DNA from: Amphiplicatus sp041740755
Lineage (GTDB): Bacteria > Pseudomonadota > Alphaproteobacteria > Caulobacterales > Parvularculaceae
Assembly: GCA_041740755.1 (NCBI GenBank)
Contig: JBGSLM010000089.1
Coordinates: 1-64,000, forward strand
DNA: 64,000 bases
Direction: 5' to 3'
The notes under the pieces were generated by a model. The model made no database searches and was not told the DNA's origin. It saw only the letters and a list, made by a program, of their open reading frames with translations. Position numbers and translations under genes: made by a program. Positions 60,883-64,000 of this stretch are shown here, piece by piece; position 1 is the stretch's first letter; every line of letters begins with the position of its first letter.

Positions 60883-62064
60883 TCAGCTGAACGCCTGAAT
60901 GCCCGTCTGCGCGCGTCCGAGGATCAGCGCGTGGATGTCGTGCGTCCCCTCATAGGTGTTGACAGTCTCGAGATTCACCGCGTGGCGAAGCACATGATAT
61001 TCGTCCGAGATGCCGTTGCCGCCATGGATGTCGCGCGCGACGCGGGCGATATCGAGCGCCTTGCCGCAATTGTTGCGCTTCATCAGCGAGATTGCTTCCG
61101 GAACATAGGCGCCCTGATCGAGGAGACGGCCTAGCGCGAGCGAACCCTGAAGGCCTAGCGCGATTTCTGTCTGCATGTCGGCGAGTTTTTTCTGCACAAG
61201 CTGCGTTCCCGCAATCGGCTTGCCGAAGACGATGCGATCCATCGCGTATTGACGCGCCGCCATCCAGCAAAATTCCGCTGCGCCCATCGCCCCCCACGAA
61301 ATTCCATACCGCGCCTTGTTGAGGCAGGAGAACGGGCCGCGCAATCCCTTGACGTTCGGCAGCAGGTTTTCTTTCGGCACCAACACGTCATCAAGAGCGA
61401 TTTCACCGGTGATCGACGCTCGCAGCGAGAGCTTGCCTTCGATCTTCGGCGTCTTGAACCCGTCCATGCCTCGCTCGACGATGAAGCCGCGGATTTCGCC
61501 GTCGAGCTTCGCCCAGACGATAGCGATGTCGCTGATCGGCGAATTGGTGATCCACATTTTCGAGCCGTTGAGGCGATACCCGCCCTGCACCGCGTCGGCT
61601 TTAGTGCGCATCGACCCAGGGTCGGAACCGCCATCCGGTTCGGTCAGGCCGAAACAGCCGATCCATTCGCCGGTCGCGAGCTTGGGCAAGTATTTCTGTT
61701 TCTGCTCCTCCGAGCCGAACGCCTCGATCGGATACATGACCAGTGAAGATTGAACCGACATCGCCGAGCGATAGCCGCTGTCGATGCGTTCAACTTCGCG
61801 CGCAATCAATCCGTAGGCGACGTGAGACGCGCCGCCGCCGCCAAATTCCTCCGAGACTGTCGCGCCGAGAAGGCCCTGCGCGCCGAGTTCCGACATGATC
61901 TCCCGGTCGAAGTGTTCCTTGCGGTTCGCCTCAATGACGCGCGGCATCAATCGCGCTTCGCAATAACCGCGCGCGGCGTCGCGGATCATCCGCTCCTCGT
62001 CCGTCAGCTGCGTTTCGAGGGAAAGGGGATCTTCCCATTTGAAAGTATTTTTCGCGTCAGCCAT
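60883..62064 (-). CDS. gcdH: Glutaryl-CoA dehydrogenase
   Basis: FAD enzyme converting glutaryl-CoA to crotonyl-CoA plus CO2 in lysine and tryptophan breakdown; 393 residues. Characteristic signs are the N-terminal WEDPLSLETQLTDEERMI, GCFGLTEPDGGSDPGSM, KMWITNSPISDIAIVWAK and the C-terminal NTYEGTHDIHALILGRAQTG with the catalytic Glu. It stands alone, convergent with the EAL protein. With the PrnB-like gene it hints at tryptophan or lysine catabolism, but they are 50 kb apart. Confidence 0.94.
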   Translation of the reverse strand: MADAKNTFKWEDPLSLETQLTDEERMIRDAARGYCEARLMPRVIEANRKEHFDREIMSELGAQGLLGATVSEEFGGGGASHVAYGLIAREVERIDSGYRSAMSVQSSLVMYPIEAFGSEEQKQKYLPKLATGEWIGCFGLTEPDGGSDPGSMRTKADAVQGGYRLNGSKMWITNSPISDIAIVWAKLDGEIRGFIVERGMDGFKTPKIEGKLSLRASITGEIALDDVLVPKENLLPNVKGLRGPFSCLNKARYGISWGAMGAAEFCWMAARQYAMDRIVFGKPIAGTQLVQKKLADMQTEIALGLQGSLALGRLLDQGAYVPEAISLMKRNNCGKALDIARVARDIHGGNGISDEYHVLRHAVNLETVNTYEGTHDIHALILGRAQTGIQAFS

Positions 62065-62115
62065 GAGGCGCCTCTTGAAGTGTCGCCGCGCCTTCTAGCA
62101 GCGCCGCCGAAAAGG

Positions 62116-62601
62116 TCAAAGCTGGCGGACCCAGGCCCGGATAACAGCCTCAAAAGCCTTGCGATTGGCCGCTATTTCCGGACCTTTCCCGACCGTCACG
62201 AGACAGCGATCGCTCGACAGCCATTTCATCAGACCCCTCGGGTCGGGAATGTCCATCTGCCGCTCGCCGTCTTTCGACCTCGCGCCGCGATGGAAGACAA
62301 GCTGAACCGCGTCCGTCGACCGCAGATTGATCGTCGCGAAATAGTCCGCCGTCCTGAAACTCAGCGAGTTCCATTTGACGCCCTCGCCGATTTTCTTGTC
62401 AGCGCCGAGCATGATCGCGCGGACTTCCGCGATTTCCTTTTTCAGCGGATGCATCAGCGCTGCGAAAAAGGCGTCGGCATCCTCTACCTTTGCTTTCGAT
62501 TTCACGATCGCCGCTTGCTTTCCCGGCGCGACGCTTTTCGAGGTCGGCTTTTTAACCGCCCTGCTGATTTTCTTTCCGCCCACTTTGCACCCTCGTTTCA
62601 T
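62116..62601 (-). CDS. DUF1801-like protein with basic N-terminal tail
   Basis: A 161-residue protein. After a Lys-rich tail (residues 1-40) comes a DUF1801-type domain: ADAFFAALMHPLKKEIAEVR, GEGVKWNSLSFRTADYFATI and KGPEIAANRKAFEAVIRAWV. Such YdhG-like proteins have unknown function. The start may be further downstream, because the basic tail is not part of the domain. It precedes gcdH on the same strand by about 50 bp. Confidence 0.8.
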   Translation of the reverse strand: MKRGCKVGGKKISRAVKKPTSKSVAPGKQAAIVKSKAKVEDADAFFAALMHPLKKEIAEVRAIMLGADKKIGEGVKWNSLSFRTADYFATINLRSTDAVQLVFHRGARSKDGERQMDIPDPRGLMKWLSSDRCLVTVGKGPEIAANRKAFEAVIRAWVRQL

Positions 62602-62738
62602 CCCCTAAACCGGATCGCCTTATCGCACAGCGGTTGACCCGCCTCAAAACGGGCTGGCTGAGCCTCCCGCAATGTGAGAAGGTCCGCGACGGGGATGCGC
62701 CAACTCTATTACGCTTTTAGGGGAAATCGAGGATTTTC

Positions 62739-64000
62739 ATGACGGATCGACGGCTATCCCGCCGCCTTGCGATCGGCGCGTTCGCGCTATCGGCATTGCT
62801 CGCGTGTTCGAAACAGGAAGCGAAAGATGCGCCAGCGTCGAGCGAGCCGGAAAGCTTCACGGTCATTATCGCCGGCGCACGGGTAGGACACCTCAAGGTG
62901 ACGCCAAACGGCGACGGCGTCGCGATCGATTACGACTTCAAGAACAACGGGCGCGGTCCGACCATCAAGGAAGAACTCACCGTCGATGCGGCCGGAATTC
63001 CGGTTCAATGGCGCGTTTCCGGCACGACGACATTCGGCAATCAGGTTGAGGAGACTTTTGCGCTCAGCGCCGGAAACGCCAAGTGGACCGACGCGACCGG
63101 CGACAGCGCGGCGATGATCGCGGAGCCGACGCTCTATATTTCACAGTTCGCCAGCCCCTATGCCGATTTCGTCTATGCGCGCGCGCTGCTGAACGACGCC
63201 GACAAATCGATGCCTGCGCTGCCGGGCGGCCAGTTGCGCCTGACGGAAATGGAATCGATCGACGTGACGGGTTCGCCTGGCGCTGCGGCAGTGACGACAT
63301 ACGCCCTCACCGGCGGGGATCTAAATCCGGACTATTTCATCCTCGATGAGGCGAAAAGATTTTTCGCATACATCACGCCGGGCTTCATCACGATCCGAAG
63401 CGGGTATGAGGCCGAAGAATCGCGCCTGCGCGAGCTGGCGGCGAAATATTCCGCCGATCGCTACAAGGCGATCCAGACGAAAGTCGCGCATCGGTTCGAC
63501 GGACCAGTTCGACTTCGCAATGTCCGCGTCTTCGATCCAAGAACATTGGCGAGAGGCGAGCCTGTCTCCGTCGTAGTCGAGGGCGAGCGCATCGCGCGCA
63601 TTGATCCCGTCGACGTCGAAGGCGGCGCGGGCGAGACCGAGATCGAGGGCGGCGGCGGAACGCTCATCGCCGGCCTTTACGAAATGCATGGCCACATGGA
63701 CGACAATGACGCCCTGCTCAATGTAGCGGCGGGCGTCACTTCCGTCCGCGACATGGGCAATGAAGACGACGTGCTGTCGGGGTTGATCGACAACATCAGC
63801 AACGGAACGCTCGCCGGCCCGCGCATCACGCGATCAGGATTCATCGAAGGCAAGAGCCCGTTCAGCAGCAATAACGGAAACCTCGTCGAGAGCGAGGCGG
63901 AAGCGCTCGCCGCCATCCGCGACTACCATGACAAGGGTTTCTACCAGATCAAGCTCTACAACTCGATGAACGGCGACTGGGCGCCGGCGCTTGTCGCCGA
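62739..64000 (+). CDS. Amidohydrolase-family lipoprotein, 3' end outside window
   Basis: 420 residues are visible. The N-terminus has a Tat/lipoprotein-like signal (TDRRLSRRLAIGAFALSAL) ending in LLACS, so Cys23 may be lipidated. Residues ~38-240 form a beta-rich domain without a family name that I know. From ~250 an amidohydrolase domain begins (VRLRNVRVFDPRTL, then VVEGERIARIDP). H317 and H319 in LYEMHGHMDD are the metal-binding HxH, followed by AAGVTSVRDMGNEDDV. The C-terminal catalytic part lies beyond the window. Substrate unknown; imidazolonepropionase-like and prolidase-like families are related. Confidence 0.88.
   Translation, partial: MTDRRLSRRLAIGAFALSALLACSKQEAKDAPASSEPESFTVIIAGARVGHLKVTPNGDGVAIDYDFKNNGRGPTIKEELTVDAAGIPVQWRVSGTTTFGNQVEETFALSAGNAKWTDATGDSAAMIAEPTLYISQFASPYADFVYARALLNDADKSMPALPGGQLRLTEMESIDVTGSPGAAAVTTYALTGGDLNPDYFILDEAKRFFAYITPGFITIRSGYEAEESRLRELAAKYSADRYKAIQTKVAHRFDGPVRLRNVRVFDPRTLARGEPVSVVVEGERIARIDPVDVEGGAGETEIEGGGGTLIAGLYEMHGHMDDNDALLNVAAGVTSVRDMGNEDDVLSGLIDNISNGTLAGPRITRSGFIEGKSPFSSNNGNLVESEAEALAAIRDYHDKGFYQIKLYNSMNGDWAPALVA

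Noticed and set aside
61750..62637. 295-codon + strand ORF spanning gcdH start and the DUF1801 gene
   Set aside because: It crosses two well-supported minus-strand genes and shows no recognisable domain.

Overview
The window reads as a chromosomal segment of an alphaproteobacterium. The evidence is the gene orders ruvX-pyrB-plsY-dprA-topA and gatC-gatA-gatB, a fused indolepyruvate oxidoreductase, an FdsGBA formate dehydrogenase and the moderately high GC. A Caulobacterales/Parvularculales-type lineage is my best guess from gene content, but the sequence alone does not prove it. Nearly all of the window is coding. There is one tRNA, and I see no phage, no insertion sequence and no CRISPR array.

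Layout. 1-2.9 kb (+): histidine degradation (hutU end, hutH), with a small AT-richer ORF between them. 3.1-5.3 kb (+): exported M3 peptidase with a strong terminator. 5.3-12 kb: aromatic amino acid catabolism, with an AsnC/Lrp regulator divergent from indolepyruvate oxidoreductase and an aromatic aminotransferase, then a convergent PrnB/DUF1864-type protein of the haem dioxygenase superfamily. 12.1-19.7 kb (-): one tightly coupled histidine biosynthesis operon led by a TrpR-like YerC gene. Its hisB carries an N-terminal HisC-like domain that has lost the PLP lysine. 19.8-31.3 kb (-): molybdenum cofactor synthesis (mobA, moeA, moaC, moaB, moaE, moaD, moaA), glutathione-dependent formaldehyde dehydrogenase, fdhD and NAD-linked formate dehydrogenase in one directional block. 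31.4-39 kb (-): small lipoproteins, gatB, a 2OG-Fe(II) hydroxylase, a hydrolase, a small phosphatase, gatA, gatC and a gluzincin-like lipoprotein.

39-49.5 kb (+): ruvX, pyrB, plsY, a frameshifted dprA, topA, an M23 peptidase, rnr and prmB; pyrC is missing from its usual place. 49.5-64 kb (mixed strands): a membrane PAS protein, aspartate aminotransferase, dps, an ELM1-like protein, tRNA-Thr(TGT), a cytochrome c lipoprotein, an SdsA-type hydrolase, a repeat-bearing intergenic region, a class II aldolase, nadK, a degenerate EAL protein, glutaryl-CoA dehydrogenase, a DUF1801 protein and a truncated amidohydrolase.

Functional links. Formaldehyde dehydrogenase and formate dehydrogenase would take C1 units to CO2 with NADH, and the adjacent Moco genes supply the cofactor. 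The aminotransferase and indolepyruvate oxidoreductase would take aromatic amino acids to aryl-acetyl-CoA, and the PrnB-like protein may add a tryptophan-directed step. The points most worth following up are the pseudo-HisC-HisB fusion, the PrnB-like gene, the catalytically degenerate EAL protein and the dprA frameshift.
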